Assembly (NCBI GenBank): GCA_032433595.1
Contig: JASWJB010000012.1
Location: forward strand, 62,001-126,000
DNA: 64,000 bases
Direction: 5' to 3'
Origin: Conoideocrella luteorostrata
Taxonomy: Eukaryota > Ascomycota > Sordariomycetes > Hypocreales > Clavicipitaceae
The position numbers were made by a program, and so were the translations under genes. The notes under the pieces were generated by a model. It saw only the letters and a list, made by a program, of their open reading frames with translations, ran no database searches and was not told the origin of the DNA. This document shows positions 10,936 through 22,399 of the stretch, one piece after another; position 1 is the stretch's first letter; each line of letters begins with the position of its first letter.

Positions 10936-13489
10936 ATGGCTCGAAAAGTGCATTCAAGTTCTGTCAAACCCACTCCGAAGAAACAGCCACAGAGACGGCG
11001 TCCGACTCAGATTGGGCAATTGGATACAACGCCAACCCGAGATCGCTCACCTGTGACATCCGTCAGTCGGAAGAGTAGGAACGGCGGTGCGGGAAATGTA
11101 TACAGAGCAATGGATGAATTGGAGGAGTTCGACGATGGAATAAACGATGCCGATTTAGCCAAGATCCAGCTTGCTGAAACCAAAGAAATTCCCGCTACTC
11201 CTGCGGGAAAGGGATTTCTCTGGTCCGAAAATGGCTCGGGTACCCGACGCAGCTCTTCGTTCTCTTCCAACGGACAATCCAAAAATGTCTTCGGCTATCT
11301 TGGCGTAGAAACCACATTTTCCAGCCCTGCGCGAGATGGCTATGATGAACTCCCAGATACCTTGCCTCTCCCAAAGTCACCAGGTCATGAACCTATGCTT
11401 GAAAGTCAAGGCCAAGCAGCAAGACATATCGACTTTTCTGAAACTGCAACAACCATTTTTCGCAGCTCTCCTTTTGCGGAAAGTCATATTTTTAGAGGAC
11501 CGGGTGCTTCGTCATGCCGCTCCTCTGTTCGTGTTGATGTTCAAGATGGATGCATTGACACTCAACCTCAGGAGCCGACATCGGTAGTCAACACCATCAC
11601 ACTCACTGACAACGCTCACGAAGATATGAAGGATCGGATTAAAGATACATCAAAAATTTCCACTGCCCCAAAAATCGAAAAATTGTCTCAAGAGAGAAAA
11701 CACGGTGATGATCCTTTAGAGCCCTTCATTGCCGAAACCCCAAACAGAGGGCAGAATGGTCGGCTTTTGATGTCAAATTGTGTATTCTTGGATGGTGCAT
11801 CAGATCGCCTTGACCGTGACCACCAGGTCGAGGCAAACGAAGTCAATGCGGAGTATGTCAGTAACAAGTTGATGAAGAAGCGAAAACAGCGGGCGAAAGC
11901 ACCTCTTGAATTTGATCCAGAGACTCAAGAGGTCAAGTGTGTGCCTCGAAAGCCAGCTCGAAAGATTGCCTGCAAAAAGATAAAGATTGCAAGTCCAGAA
12001 AAGCTTGCTGTTCCAGCTAGAGGCGGTATTGGGAAGCGCAAAGATGACGCCGCCCAGCGCTGCAAGGTGGCCACGAAGGAAGTCATTGACGACCCCCCAA
12101 GCCATGCCCGAAGCCTACTGTCTGATGATGATTGCATCATGCTCAATACCAATAAAACAAGTTCTGTGGACTATGCAATAAACTCAGCAGATGAGTTCGA
12201 GAAAGAAGAGGTACAAGTTTGTTCAGATAAGGAACAGATTTCCTTCGAGCTCCACGAGGACAATATAAACGACATCACAGAAGCAGTCGATAATAATCAC
12301 CAGACACCATCACCGAGCAAATCAATCTTTATGTGCCGCGTTGCAGATCAAGGTTTCCAAGACAATTTGAGTGGGGAAACTCCCATGGAGCAGAGTCGTC
12401 CCAACGTCGTTACATCGAATGTGGCAGTTGACGATCCTTCAATCTATATGGACCTTGAAAAGATTGACGGTAAGATTGATGACACCGCAGAGTGGAGAAA
12501 AGTAGAGACTACGGCAACGCTGAACGGCGATAACATTGAACCAAGCCAGTTAAACAACCTCATGTTTCTCGATAATGCAAAGGAGCCGGAAGTTGAACAG
12601 TCTGCCGCGACGGTTTCTCTCGACCGCAGTAGCTATAAGCGCAGTGCAGTACGACCGTATTGGCACGCTGGCGTTAGCCAGAGACAACGTTTGACGGCAT
12701 CATCAAAGCAACATGCTGAGCTAGGTTCAAACCCCGATAAAGACCCTGGAAGAAATGCTCTGTATGGAAGGGTTCCCACTCCAAACCACGAACCACTTGT
12801 AACTGGCAATGCATGCCGTGAAGGCAATGGAACTGACAGCAAGAGTAAAAGGTCTCGGCAATCTGAGCTCGTGAGAGCTGAACTCGTGGTAGCGGGCGGA
12901 GACGGTTCTTTAAACTCCACATCAGACGCCGCTTCTGTCGAGCCCGCAAATTTGCGTCAATCTTTATTGTCTGAGCTCAGAGAAGACCAGAAAAAGCGTC
13001 GGAACACTAACGGCGGAACCCAACTTGCAGTCACTCATGCTTCCGATCGAGGTCGGCAAGAGGTCCATAACCTTGTCGATGTACGTACGAGACACATAGC
13101 TTTGTAATATTAGGTTTTTCTGTTTCTCTACGTCTGACACGATTTAGGTCTGTATGGAGCATTTTGATTCAAAGAAAGCCAGCATCAACAAGGTTGTTGA
13201 TACATATACCAATGCTGGGAACCACTGCGTTGGGAAGATCCAATCTCGGTTTGCAAGGGAGCGCGGCGCTGTGGTAGAAGGTGCTAAAGAGCATACAAGA
13301 ATTTTTCACAGACTGGTCTTGGATGGGATTGGTTTTGTTGAGAGAAGCAGTGATAAAAGAAGACGCTGGCTCAAGCAACTGCAACAGGAAATGTCCCAAC
13401 GAACAACTGCCTATGCCTCTACCAAAACAGCTCTAGAGTGCCAGCATCGGGAGCTGTTACAAGAAGCTAGTATATTGAGCGGCATTTGA
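10936..13489 (+). CDS. Hypothetical protein, polar/basic with C-terminal helical domain
   Basis: Two exons: 10936-13080 and 13148-13489, with a 67-bp phase-0 intron (GTACGT..TTAG, branch-like CTGAC). The product is 828 residues. The ATG at 10936 sits in a good context (ACCATGG); the frame is open slightly further upstream only with non-ATG codons. I do not recognise a family. Visible traits: a basic, low-complexity N-terminus (KPTPKKQPQRRR, then TRDRSP), many Ser/Thr-Pro sites and basic patches such as KLMKKRKQRAK and KIACKKIK. The C-terminal ~110 residues encoded mostly by exon 2 look helical and possibly coiled-coil (DKRRRWLKQLQQEMSQRT). This pattern suggests a nuclear, phosphoregulated scaffold or chromosome protein, but that is inference only. 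The splice is supported because the conserved-looking helical region begins immediately after the junction. Confidence 0.7.
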
Positions 13490-13575
13490 TAATAATGCTG
13501 TCAGTGTCTCAGCACAGCATGGACTACAGATCTTGTCCGGAGAGGGTTTTTCTTCTCTTCGATTATGAGATGGTA

Positions 13576-13800
13576 TGTCGACCGAAAGCAAGCACCCACA
13601 ACACGCGTATGCTGGTGTCTGACCCACACTCAGTAACGGCACTTCAATTCAGCAATGGATTGACCTTCTACATGATGAGATCAAATGGTTCGAAAGCCCG
13701 AGATAAGGTTGTCGGGCAGTAGCGCACTTCAAGAAAGCAATTTGGTCATATAATAGGCACTGGAGCCAGGCTCCGAACCAGGACACAATTCAGGTGCGAA
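13576..13800 (+). repeat. Decayed dispersed repeat, copy 1
   Basis: The stretch around 13576-13622 (GTCGACC.. to GGTGTCTGAC) matches 25808-25857, and 13612-13800 runs collinear with 23966-24190, including the words ACTGGAG..GAAC..GACACA..TTCA. Most mismatches I compared by eye are C/T or G/A transitions. It lies between the gene ending at 13489 and the cupin gene, and no coding capacity remains. Confidence 0.55.
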
Positions 13801-14253
13801 GAGGAAACTTGTTGATGTACTTGAACAGTCGGGCTAGAACCCTTCTCATAGCTAATTTACTGGACAATGGACGCGGATAGCCAATTGCTCATGATGGATC
13901 CAGTTGAACGACATCCGGCCGCTAACTAATGCTAGCCTAAACAGCACCCCCACCAATGCAGATATTCGACTGAAGGGCGCGCCGTCCCCTGAGCATAGAG
14001 CGTCAGCAAGAATATATAATGGCTTTCTGGGCTGCATCTACCTGAGATTGGTATTGGGGACGTTGAAATAGTATTCCCGGACAGATTGAGGAAGGACTTA
14101 TATACCTTTCATTTACAGGTTTCCTTCATTCGTTCTTCTACTTTCTTACCCTTCTATTTTATGGAGAACAGCAGAGACCAACAGGCTTGAAAAGAAAGGT
14201 AACACAGCCCAAACCGCTGGGTACTTGAGTTTCAATCTCCGACCTCACTCAGC

Positions 14254-14628
14254 ATGACAACATCCGTACCAAAGACACTACAATCCTTTGACGAGCTGTG
14301 GTCCCCTCGCCTAATCGCATGCGTCAATGACCACGAGATCAGACTTGTTAAGATTGACGGCGAGTTCGTGTTTCACGCACACCCGGATTCAGACGAGTTG
14401 TTTTACGTTCTATCGGGGGAAATGACAATGGAGATTGAAGGCAAGACAAATATTGAGATGGAGGCGGGGGATGTCTACACCGTTCCTAAAGGTGTGCGTC
14501 ATCGTCCAGTAGCGCAGAATGCTCAAGTCATGATAGTTGAAAAGGCGGGCACTGTGAACACTGGCGATGCCGAGGCTTCGGAGAGGACCAAGAAAATTAA
14601 GGATGTTAGGAATGTTGGGGCATTGTGA
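14254..14628 (+). CDS. Small cupin-domain protein
   Basis: Single exon, 124 residues, almost entirely one cupin_2 barrel. Motif 1 reads G-x5-HAH-x4-E-x6-G (GEFVFHAHPDSDELFYVLSG, residues ~33-52), giving the metal-binding His-x-His and Glu. Motif 2 is GDVYTVPKGVRH, giving the PxGxxH with the third His. Small one-domain cupins are metal-dependent enzymes or binding proteins, and the reaction cannot be read from sequence. No signal peptide is present, so it is probably cytosolic. The ATG at 14254 is the only one that keeps the whole barrel. It stands alone between intergenic stretches. Confidence 0.85.
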   Translation: MTTSVPKTLQSFDELWSPRLIACVNDHEIRLVKIDGEFVFHAHPDSDELFYVLSGEMTMEIEGKTNIEMEAGDVYTVPKGVRHRPVAQNAQVMIVEKAGTVNTGDAEASERTKKIKDVRNVGAL

Positions 14629-16458
14629 GATTGGGTCGGGTTTAGACGGCGTGATGAGTGTGAAATGTGAAATAACGACGGGACGAAACAGTAGCCGATT
14701 GTCCGTGACCGTGTGGTGAATGTGCAAAATACCCAGCCAAAATTAGGTGTATTCTTATTTTATCACGGGATGTAGAGTATTTTCTAGAGCTTTCAAGTTT
14801 ACACTTGCTGTGACATAGCAAATAGTCAGATGGATCAAGAAAATGACTGGTTTGAAGATTGATGGCTCTAGATACTCCGTACAAACATGCGAATACTTTT
14901 TGTCCCCGCCATGTGAATGCCTGCAAGTAATGTATTTGCTTGGGCTGCCTGGGCGGGGCACGGAATGGAGTTGCGACAACGTGATACATCCCTTTCCGCG
15001 GGGGATCGCTGGTGTAACTAATGCAGAGGGTACGGAGTACGGAGTACCGATTGGCAAGTTGAAAGACGATAACAGGTTGATGGCTCTCCCCGCAATTGCA
15101 GGGCTGAAGACGTCATCTCCAACCTTCTTGCTCCGACATCTCGCGACCGTGGTTTAACTATTAACATTCCTATATATGTGCTTTGCGTGCCCGCCCCACA
15201 GGAAGCATCATGAAACGAACAGCTCGAGTATCTCATCCGCTGAAAACCACCAGTTCCCCTTGCCACGGTTCCGCCGCAGCCAAATCAGTCAATAGCAGCA
15301 GCCGCGTAATTCATCAGTACGCCTGACAGCAGTACCAGCCGAAACGAATACTGGCCTGAAGCTTGAAGCCCGGAGCCTGAAGCCCACCCAGCACACGTCC
15401 TGCTGAGGTTAAGCGTCTGGGTGCCTCCACATCCACAGTCAGGCACTCACCTGCCTGGGATTATTGCACAACAATGGGTACCGACGGACCCTCACTGGTG
15501 ATTGCTCCACCTCCGCCTTCGAGGTAAGCTGGCTGGCTGGCAATTTCAACTGCAAGTAGCTCTCGCAGGGTTTCGTTTCGTTGATCCATAGAGCCCCGTC
15601 GCTCAACAGGCAGGTCGAGTCGTTACTTGCCTTACTTGACTCTGCTCTCGGGACATCCCGTGCTAGAATGGCTGATGGACGAATGGATGAATGGATGAAT
15701 GGATGAATAAAGTCGCGAAACTGGCATTCAGTTCCAATTCAAGTTTGCTCAGTGAGAAGACGTGGCTGAGCCGCAACATCGTCATCACCTCCTGCACGCC
15801 ACAATTGGGCGCCCCAGTGCCGCTGTGAAGTCCCACTGGTTACTGCCGTGCTGCCTGCAATGCCGCACATCCCGATGACACACATCGATGCTGCCAGGCG
15901 CCGTGCGTACCACGTCAAATGGGCCTTGGCTCTTCTCTCCTGCACCTGCACTTGCGTATTAAGTTTTTCTTTGCTTCGAACACTGAGGCTTGGGTTTACT
16001 CAACCCAGTAATTTATGAGACTTGCCGGGCTTCCATGGTAAGCAGCTTGCGCGTCGTCTGGCCGACTCCTACATAGTTATCACATGCATCAATGCATGCA
16101 CGCCCTCTCTCGTGCCCGCTACTCTCAGTGATAGTTACAGGCGAGTCGGAGGTCGTCAGTGTTGTCGGTCAACTCGCCAGCAAGTTGCTCTCCACATCAG
16201 CTCGTTTGCCCCGCTTTTCAACGTCCGCCGAAAAGAGACCCCGACTGACTGCTTTTTTTTTCTTTCCTCGATCGCAGCACCCGCTTCTACGGCCTGCCAT
16301 TCATCCGTTCAAGGCGTCATAATCGCTCCAGCTCCAGCTCCGGCGACGGCGACGCTTCCAGTTCCGCCATCTCCGTTCCGTCTGAGGGCAGTGTCGAGGC
16401 CGGTAACAAAGAAGATATAGGCGTCAACAGCAAGAATAAGACCCAGACTAAGCCAAGG
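14629..16458. other. Intergenic region with motif copies; upstream of Ulp1-type gene
   Basis: No complete gene is seen. It contains TACTCCGTA at 14873 and two overlapping TACGGAGTA copies at 15031-15046. Around 16247-16458 the frame that leads into the next gene is open and Ser-rich, after a T-run and a possible acceptor (TCGCAG near 16278), so a further 5' exon of that gene could lie here. Confidence 0.4.
15681..15708 (+). repeat. Short tandem repeat (GAATGGAT)3.5
   Basis: Three and a half perfect copies of the 8-mer GAATGGAT in a non-coding stretch. It is an ordinary microsatellite-like repeat and likely polymorphic in length. Confidence 0.85.
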
Positions 16459-17537
16459 ATGCCGTTTCGACAACGCATGGCCCGCCATTTTGGTGATTCG
16501 GTACGTGAATAAGCAAGTTCGCCAGCCAGGGTCGAACGTCCCGTTCCGCACGCTGTTCTTCCAACTTTGTGTACTGTGTACAAGCCATGTTTTCTATTCC
16601 TGAGATTTTAAATTGGGAGCTCTTGTTGTTTATTCTGGAGAGTTAGAGAGTTCAGAGGGGGCGGGGGCGGGGGCATCGTGAGCCCTACCCGAAAGTGTCA
16701 ACATCTTGGGCTGGCTACGTAACGCTGGTTTTGCTAACTCGTGTTTCTTGCCATACTTTACAGCTATCGCCGGAAAAGGCATATTTGAGCTACTACGACG
16801 TATTGTTAACTGTAGAGGATATAAAGTCACTCAAGAATGACTGGCTTACAGACAACAATATCGCCTTTTGGGAAGAGTACCTCGAGCGCGAAACATTGCC
16901 TCGTTATCCCCAGGCGCGAATCATTCTTCTGCGCCCTAGTATGACTTTTCTGCTCATGAAGGAACCGGACATTCGGCACGTTCGTTCAGCGCTGCCCGAC
17001 TTCTCCAAGGTTACCCATGCATTTCTTCCCATCAACGATAATCGTAACGTCGGCGTCGCAGAAGGTGGCAGTCATTGGTCCTTGTTGCTAGTCTCAATAC
17101 TTGATGGTATTGCCTTTCATTATGACTCTCTTGGTGGTGCCAACTACGCGGAAGCCAACCTTGCGTCTCGCAGAATGAGCGAGATTTGCGGGAGACCTCT
17201 GCGGTTCATTAATCTCGATGATTCCCCTCAACAGGAGAATGGCAGCGACTGTGGCGTCTTCGTCTGTCTTTTGATGCGGCACTTACTGGTCAAGCGCCTG
17301 CTCAGCGCAAATGCTCGAGAAAAGGTCTCCATGAGCATGGCAGGCAAAATGGTCGATAGCAACGGCGGCCGGAAAGAAATGCTGCATATTATCGAGAACC
17401 TTCGGAAGGAGGGTGAACGGAGAAGATCGTAAGCGCTTTTCTCAGACTGTACAACACACTGTATATGCCCGACTAACAGCGCGTACAGACGAAGTGCAAG
17501 TCCATTCACAAACAAGACGCCACCACGGATCGAGTAG
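16459..17537 (+). CDS. Ulp1/SENP8-type cysteine protease (deneddylase-like)
   Basis: Three exons fit: 16459-16500, 16764-17428 and 17489-17537, giving 251 residues. Intron 1 (263 bp) has GTACGT, a GCTAAC branch and TTACAG. Intron 2 (60 bp) has GTAAGC, GACTAAC and TACAG; if intron 2 were retained, the protein would simply end at 17432. The domain is a C48 (Ulp1) peptidase: His118 in GGSHW, Asp135 in HYDSLGG, a Gln in PQQENG for the oxyanion hole, and Cys177 in GSDCGVF. The compact size, and LTDNNIAFWEEYL as the substrate-binding opening, resemble SENP8/DEN1, which removes NEDD8 from cullins and other targets, rather than the larger SUMO proteases. The first exon (PFRQRMARHFGDS) is inferred from splice signals and phase; an extra upstream coding exon is possible. 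Confidence 0.8.
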
Positions 17538-17594
17538 AGCTCGGCTCATTATGGCGCATGTTTGACATTCAATGATGTGTTACACAAGAACAAA

Positions 17595-17954
17595 ATGAGC
17601 GAGCATGAGGACGGTCAGGAGAAAGTATCAACTAGCTCCAATTCCAGACGGACCAAGACTTGGTCGCATTTGAGGTTCAAGCACTACTCTCTCGCAGGTA
17701 ACATTGAGATGGAAGATTGCCGGAGCGAATCAAGTCGCCAAACCAGAAGTTTTAATAAGTCCAGCTCCTCATCGAGCACTGTGAATTCAGACGTAAACGG
17801 ATCAGAAACGTCTAGGACTTTTCAAAACTGCTACCAACGGCCACAAAGCAGTCTCTCTCACTCTGACGACTCGGCAACATACAATTTGCAACGTCCCGAT
17901 CTTGTCTTTCCAACAGTTCGGGCTAAGCAACGCATGAAGTCAGCCCTTGAATAG
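17595..17954 (+). CDS. Possible small hypothetical protein
   Basis: An ATG-initiated frame of 119 residues, Ser/Thr-rich and polar (SSSSSSTVNSD, RRTKTW), begins 58 bases after the end of the protease gene on the same strand. It has no recognisable domain and could equally be the 3' UTR of that gene. It is listed only because the frame is long for its position and has protein-like composition. Confidence 0.22.
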   Translation: MSEHEDGQEKVSTSSNSRRTKTWSHLRFKHYSLAGNIEMEDCRSESSRQTRSFNKSSSSSSTVNSDVNGSETSRTFQNCYQRPQSSLSHSDDSATYNLQRPDLVFPTVRAKQRMKSALE

Positions 17955-18649
17955 GTTTTCGGCCCACATCGATCTACCGCCAAACCATGCCAGTCAAGGC
18001 AAATGGGCATATAGGGGTACCTTGTACTGTTCATGGCCAGTATCTTTGCAGAGTTTTTTTCTTAATTTCATGCATTCAAAATCATCTATCGCATTACGTT
18101 TGTACCAGCGATTGTTCAGCATGCCTTGTTCATGTACTATTTGTTTTGTTATTTTTTTTTCTTTTTTTTTTCTTGTCATGTTAGTTTTTTCACGGCGTCG
18201 GCTAAGTGGTATCATGAATACTTGGGAAGAGTGCAGGTGTTCCGAAGACATGAAAAAGCAGCAAGAAATCCAACCACTGGGCATGGGGGCATTGTGGCTG
18301 TATCGTATTTCCATGCGTTTATGAGGGATGACTATTTGACAGCAACGGCGTTAAGGCGCGAGGGCCATCGAAGATGTGCCTCTGGACTTAGTAGAGTTTG
18401 GTCGTGTGACGTACCTGGAAGGCACGAGGAAGGTTAAAAGGCAACATCATGAAGCATTGAAATGAGCTCTACTTCTATTGACACAAATTCATTGAATTCC
18501 CCTCAACGCCAAGAACTCCGTAACCACGTTGACAAGTGGCTTGTCGTATCTAAGAACCATGAACTCGTACCATGGCAGGATACCTCGTCCTGACCCCATC
18601 CTGTCATTCCGGTAGTGCTGTAATTGGAAAGCCGAAGCCAGCTGTCATC
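17955..18649. other. Intergenic, no gene seen
   Basis: Non-coding stretch between plus-strand and minus-strand genes; presumably holds both 3' ends. A pyrimidine-rich run with long T-tracts lies at about 18145-18180. No supported reading frame. Confidence 0.4.
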
Positions 18650-19374
18650 TTATTTGCCAGCAAAGGCTGGGTTCTGCTCCATGGTTGACGAAATGTAGCC
18701 TCGCAAAGCCGCCCATCGGTTCGAAGTCGCACCAGGAGCAGCCCCCGACGAGCCTTGAGAACCAGGTTGCTGCTCCGAAGTACGTGTTGTCATTTCATCA
18801 TCCTCGTTATCGCTATCTTCATTTCGTGTTTTATTCCCCCTCGTACTTGTCCTGTTGAGGGTGTTCATCGCCACATCCATTCCATTCAACTTGGCCATAC
18901 TAACCCCAAACCTATCCATCTCCCCCTTCACTAGTCTCTCCTTCCTCTTCAGCGCACCTTTCTTACTCCTCAGACTCTTGTGCTTAATTTTCCCCGCGAG
19001 AGCCTCCTCCCCGCCCTCTCCGCTGGTCAGCTCGGGCAGAGCATCGGCCAACCCGTCCAGGGAAGTCTTGAGCTTGTTCTTTGGTCGGCGGCGCTTGGTC
19101 TTTGTGATTTTCGAGGAGGTGATTCGTGAGACGAAGGAAGAGTGCTTTATGAGGCGCTTGTCTCGCTTGGTCGAGAGGAAGTCGTCCGTTACGTGGGCGT
19201 CTGTACGGAAAATCTTGGAAGGCAGCAGAGGATGGATTTGACCAGTTACTCGCTGTGTGCGAAGGGCGCGGGCGGATGTTTTGGGAGGAGGCAGGGGAGC
19301 CTGGGCGATAGTGTTAGTGTTAATTTTTCCATGTGTTGTGAGGGATGGTGCGTTGCCGCTTTGCTGCATACCAT
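18650..19374 (-). CDS. SLX9: Ribosome biogenesis protein Slx9
   Basis: The product is 217 residues from two exons: the ATG alone (19374-19372) and 19300-18650. The 71-bp intron (19301-19371) starts GTATGC, has a perfect CACTAAC branch site and ends CGCCCAG, so the protein begins M-APLPPPKTSARAL. Slx9 is a nucleolar factor of 40S pre-ribosome maturation and export. Family signatures: STKRDKRLIKHSSFVSRI, TKRRRPKNKLKTSLDGLADALPE, HKSLRSKKGALKRKERL, and the C-terminal RWAALRGYISSTMEQNPAF. An alternative without the intron would start at the ATG at 19369 and add a non-conserved leader. The start-codon-only exon is favoured because it has a CACC context, ideal splice signals and the usual MAP-like start. 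It is divergent from UBA4. Confidence 0.88.
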
Positions 19375-19652
19375 GGTGATTAAATTTTAGACGGTGGACG
19401 GTGGTGGTGTCTGGCAGGTTTTTAATGTTGAAATTCTTGGAAGAAACCGAAAGCCGGAAACTTTTTGGTGGGGCAGCATTCTGGGCTTGTTTAATGGAGG
19501 GGAGGTTCAACTTTGCGACGGTTTCGTTCCCGTCTTACCCTTGGATAATGAGCAACCAACCGTATCATAGTTCAGTTTCAGCAATTTGCTCGCCATGCCA
19601 CACTTTTAAATCACAAATCGAATGGCATGTTGAATTTTTCCACCCATGAGAA
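19375..19652. promoter_or_regulatory. Shared divergent promoter of SLX9 and UBA4
   Basis: Only 278 bases separate the start codons of the two divergent genes, so both promoters and 5' leaders must lie here or overlap the neighbouring gene. I see no certain TATA box or factor site. Confidence 0.5.
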
Positions 19653-21181
19653 ATGGACAATATACACCGTCTCCGAAGGGAAATCCTGCAGCGCGAGTCG
19701 GAACTCGCCGAACTGAAATCCCAACTAGCCGCAGCAGAGTGTCAAAAACATCATGAAGCTCAAGGTGAGCTGAAAGAATGGAAATGGCCGTTAGAAGCGC
19801 ACGAATACCAGCGATATGGGCGTCAAATGATTGTCCCGAAGTTCGGACTTGACGGTATAGTCTCCCCCCCCCCGGGGCCTTTTTAAAGGTGTATTCGCTG
19901 GCAACAAGACACAAGAAGCTGATTCAATGGGAACAAGGCCAACTGAGATTGAAGAAAGCCAGGGTCCTGCTCGTCGGCGCAGGAGGTCTCGGCTGTCCCG
20001 CCGCGGCATACTTAGCCGGCTCGGGGGTAGGCGTGCTCGGCCTTGTCGATGGAGATGAGGTCGAGCTGTCGAATCTGCATAGGCAGGTGGCTCATTCGAC
20101 GGGTCGTGTGGGCATGAGCAAAGTCGAGAGTGCGGTTGCTTTTCTGCGCGAGTAAGACGAACTGCTCCATTGCCGTCCCTATGCAAACACGCGGGGGAGA
20201 ATGTACTGACAACCATGCAGGCTAAATGCCACAATCACATACAAACACCACACCACGCACCTCACGCCGCAAAACGCCCAAGAAATAGTCTCGCAGTATG
20301 ACCTGGTCCTCGACTGCACCGACCACCCCACGTCCCGGTACCTCATCTCCGACGTGTGCGTGCTCCTCCGCAAGCCGCTCGTCTCAGCATCCGCGTTCCA
20401 AACGTCCGGCCAGCTCATCGTTCTGAATACGCCCCCCGGTAAGGGGCCCTGCTATCGGTGCGTGTTTCCCAAGCCTCCGCCGCCGGAGAGCGTAGTGGGC
20501 TGCGGCGAGGGCGGGATTGTCGGGCCTGTAGTCGGCGTCATGGGCGTGCTGCAGGCCTTGGAGGCAATCAAGCTGATTTCCACGGGAGTATTGGACTTAC
20601 CAGCAGAGGCGGAGGTGGAAGCCGCCCAACAGACCATGTTACTGTTCAGCGGCATGACAAATGGCCCGCCGTTCAGATCGGTCCGCATGAGAGGCAAGCG
20701 TCCCAACTGCTTTGCGTGCTCTCAAAAGGGCCTGCTTACGCTGGAGTACCTCTCATCATCTATGGATTATGCTCAGTTTTGTGGTGTTGCGAGGCCCGTG
20801 CAGCTGTTACGGCCGGACGATAGAATTACGGCGGATGCGTACAGCCGGTTGGTTGAGGACGGCTCGAAGCATTTGCTCGTGGATGTGAGAGAGAAGGAGC
20901 ACTTCAGCTTGGCAAATATTCCTGGCTCTGTAAACGTGCCCATTAGTCGGTTCATGTGTCTCCGTGAAGGAGATGATGCCCTGCCAGACGGCATTCCCGT
21001 GGATTTGCCCCCTGATATGCCAGTGTATTTGGTTTGCCGGGTGGGCAACGACTCGCAGATAGCGACTGCGAAATTGAAAAGCCTGGGGTTAGATCGCAAC
21101 GGCGAGCGCTTCATAGGCGATATATTGGGGGGTTTGAAAGCATGGAAAGATACTGTAGACAGCTCCTTGCCATTCTTATAG
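19653..21181 (+). CDS. UBA4: Adenylyltransferase and sulfurtransferase Uba4/MOCS3
   Basis: Three exons: 19653-19854, 19938-20151 and 20221-21181, giving 458 residues. The splices rebuild the family sequence [25 protein letters not shown] and FLRE-LNATITY. This E1-like enzyme adenylates the C-terminus of Urm1 (and, in MOCS3, MOCS2A) and transfers sulfur to it, for 2-thiolation of tRNA wobble uridine and molybdopterin synthesis in the cytosol. Visible parts: an N-terminal coiled coil; the ThiF/E1 Rossmann motif [14 protein letters not shown]; two Zn CxxC pairs (CYRC and CFAC); the adenylation-domain Cys in VVGCGEGG; and a C-terminal rhodanese domain ([19 protein letters not shown]) with catalytic Cys in YLVCRVGN. 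Intron 1 contains a C-run (CCCCCCCCC). The gene is convergent with PAM17. Confidence 0.95.
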
Positions 21182-21492
21182 CATAACATACATGGCATGG
21201 TGTAGTATCTCACTAGTCATCAAATAATGCAGGACATTTGACAAACTGAAATGATTGAAAGAACCGAAGAAAACGCGTTATTGACAAGTAGAGTGAAGTA
21301 TAAATGCATACCCAAAGTAAATACCTATATTGCTACAATGAGAGTTGGGGCACATAGTTCTCCCGTCGCCAAACAAAACCAACCCGTGCAATTCCCGACA
21401 GCCGTGCTAGCTAGCCTTTTATCATTTTACACTCCTTTCCACCCGCGATTTTGAAACATGTGAACAATTCTTCCGGCAATCGACGCGGGGAT

Positions 21493-22399
21493 TTACACAA
21501 AAGCTCGAGTTTTCTTCTTGTTGAATGCACGCTGGTCCTTCAGCCATTGTCGGTAGCCGGAGACACTTTGGATCTTTTCTCCGTAGAAATCAGGAACTGG
21601 TAGGTGCGTCAGTTAAGTGTGTTCTCTCCATGTGCTGCAGAATTGACTAATAGAGACTGGTAGCTGCCGTACCTGGATTACTAGCACTCGAGTTTGTAGG
21701 GTTGACCCGATGCTTCTTGACCCTCGTGAAGAACTCGCTCTCCTTTTGCATCATCTGTGCCTTGAGGCGATGGTTCATCAGATAAAACATCTGATTGCCG
21801 AGACTAGGTCCCACCAGCCATCCCATACCGGCACATGCGAACGTCATGAGCCCCAAGGTGACAAACGGATCCAAGGGGATCTGCATGACCAGCGGCTCGG
21901 CCATGCCAGTCGAGAGGAGGATAGCACCGCCAGCACCGCCGAGCAAGCCCGACGTGACGGAAAAGAGCAGCTGAATGCGGCGACGGCGAAGACGGAGCTT
22001 GAAGAAGGAATCCCAGTCGAGATTGGACTTGGACTTGGACGTGGACGTGGTGGTGGCGGCGGAAGCTCCCTCGGAGCTGGCCGCTAAGGCCGCAGAGCTC
22101 GCAAAGCATCGTGCCTGCGAGGCGATCGACATGGGGGATGACGGCGCGGGAGTGGTTGTTCGAACAAGTCGGAGCATTGGTTGATTGGAGCCGGCGAGGC
22201 CATTGCCGCAGCGTCTCATAGGAACCGAATTGCCGTTGCTGTTCTGTCGCGGGGGCGTGGTGGTAGCTTTGGCGAGGCAGACCTGTCGAGCGGCGGTCGA
22301 CATGGAAGCTTTTGAGCAGCACTGGACGACTACGGTCTGGTGCTGGCTGGGAGCCGTCCGTGGTAGGCGTAGAGCCAGGGTTTTGAATGAGGACGACAT
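21493..22399 (-). CDS. PAM17: Presequence translocase-associated motor subunit Pam17
   Basis: Two exons: 22399-21673 and 21596-21493, with a 76-bp intron (GTACGG..TACCAG); 276 residues. The splice rebuilds ASNP-VPDFYGEKI, and the last exon ends GYRQWLKDQRAFNKKK, as expected for the family. Pam17 is an inner-membrane part of the TIM23 import motor and helps Pam16/Pam18 to associate. The N-terminal ~120 residues are basic, Ser/Thr-rich and lack acids, a long mitochondrial presequence. Two hydrophobic segments follow (LLFSVTSGLLGGAGGAILL and FVTLGLMTFACAGMGWLVG) around the conserved PLVMQIPLDPF loop. The leader is longer than usual and Gln/Ser-rich. It lies tail-to-tail with UBA4. Confidence 0.93.

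Noticed and set aside
16022..16420. Plus-strand 132-codon frame upstream of the protease
   Set aside because: Wrong frame relative to the protease, low complexity, no domain.
19861..19892. Acceptor at TTTTTAAAG as the end of UBA4 intron 1
   Set aside because: It would insert a non-conserved stretch; the acceptor at 19937 restores FGLDG-QLRL, which the family has.
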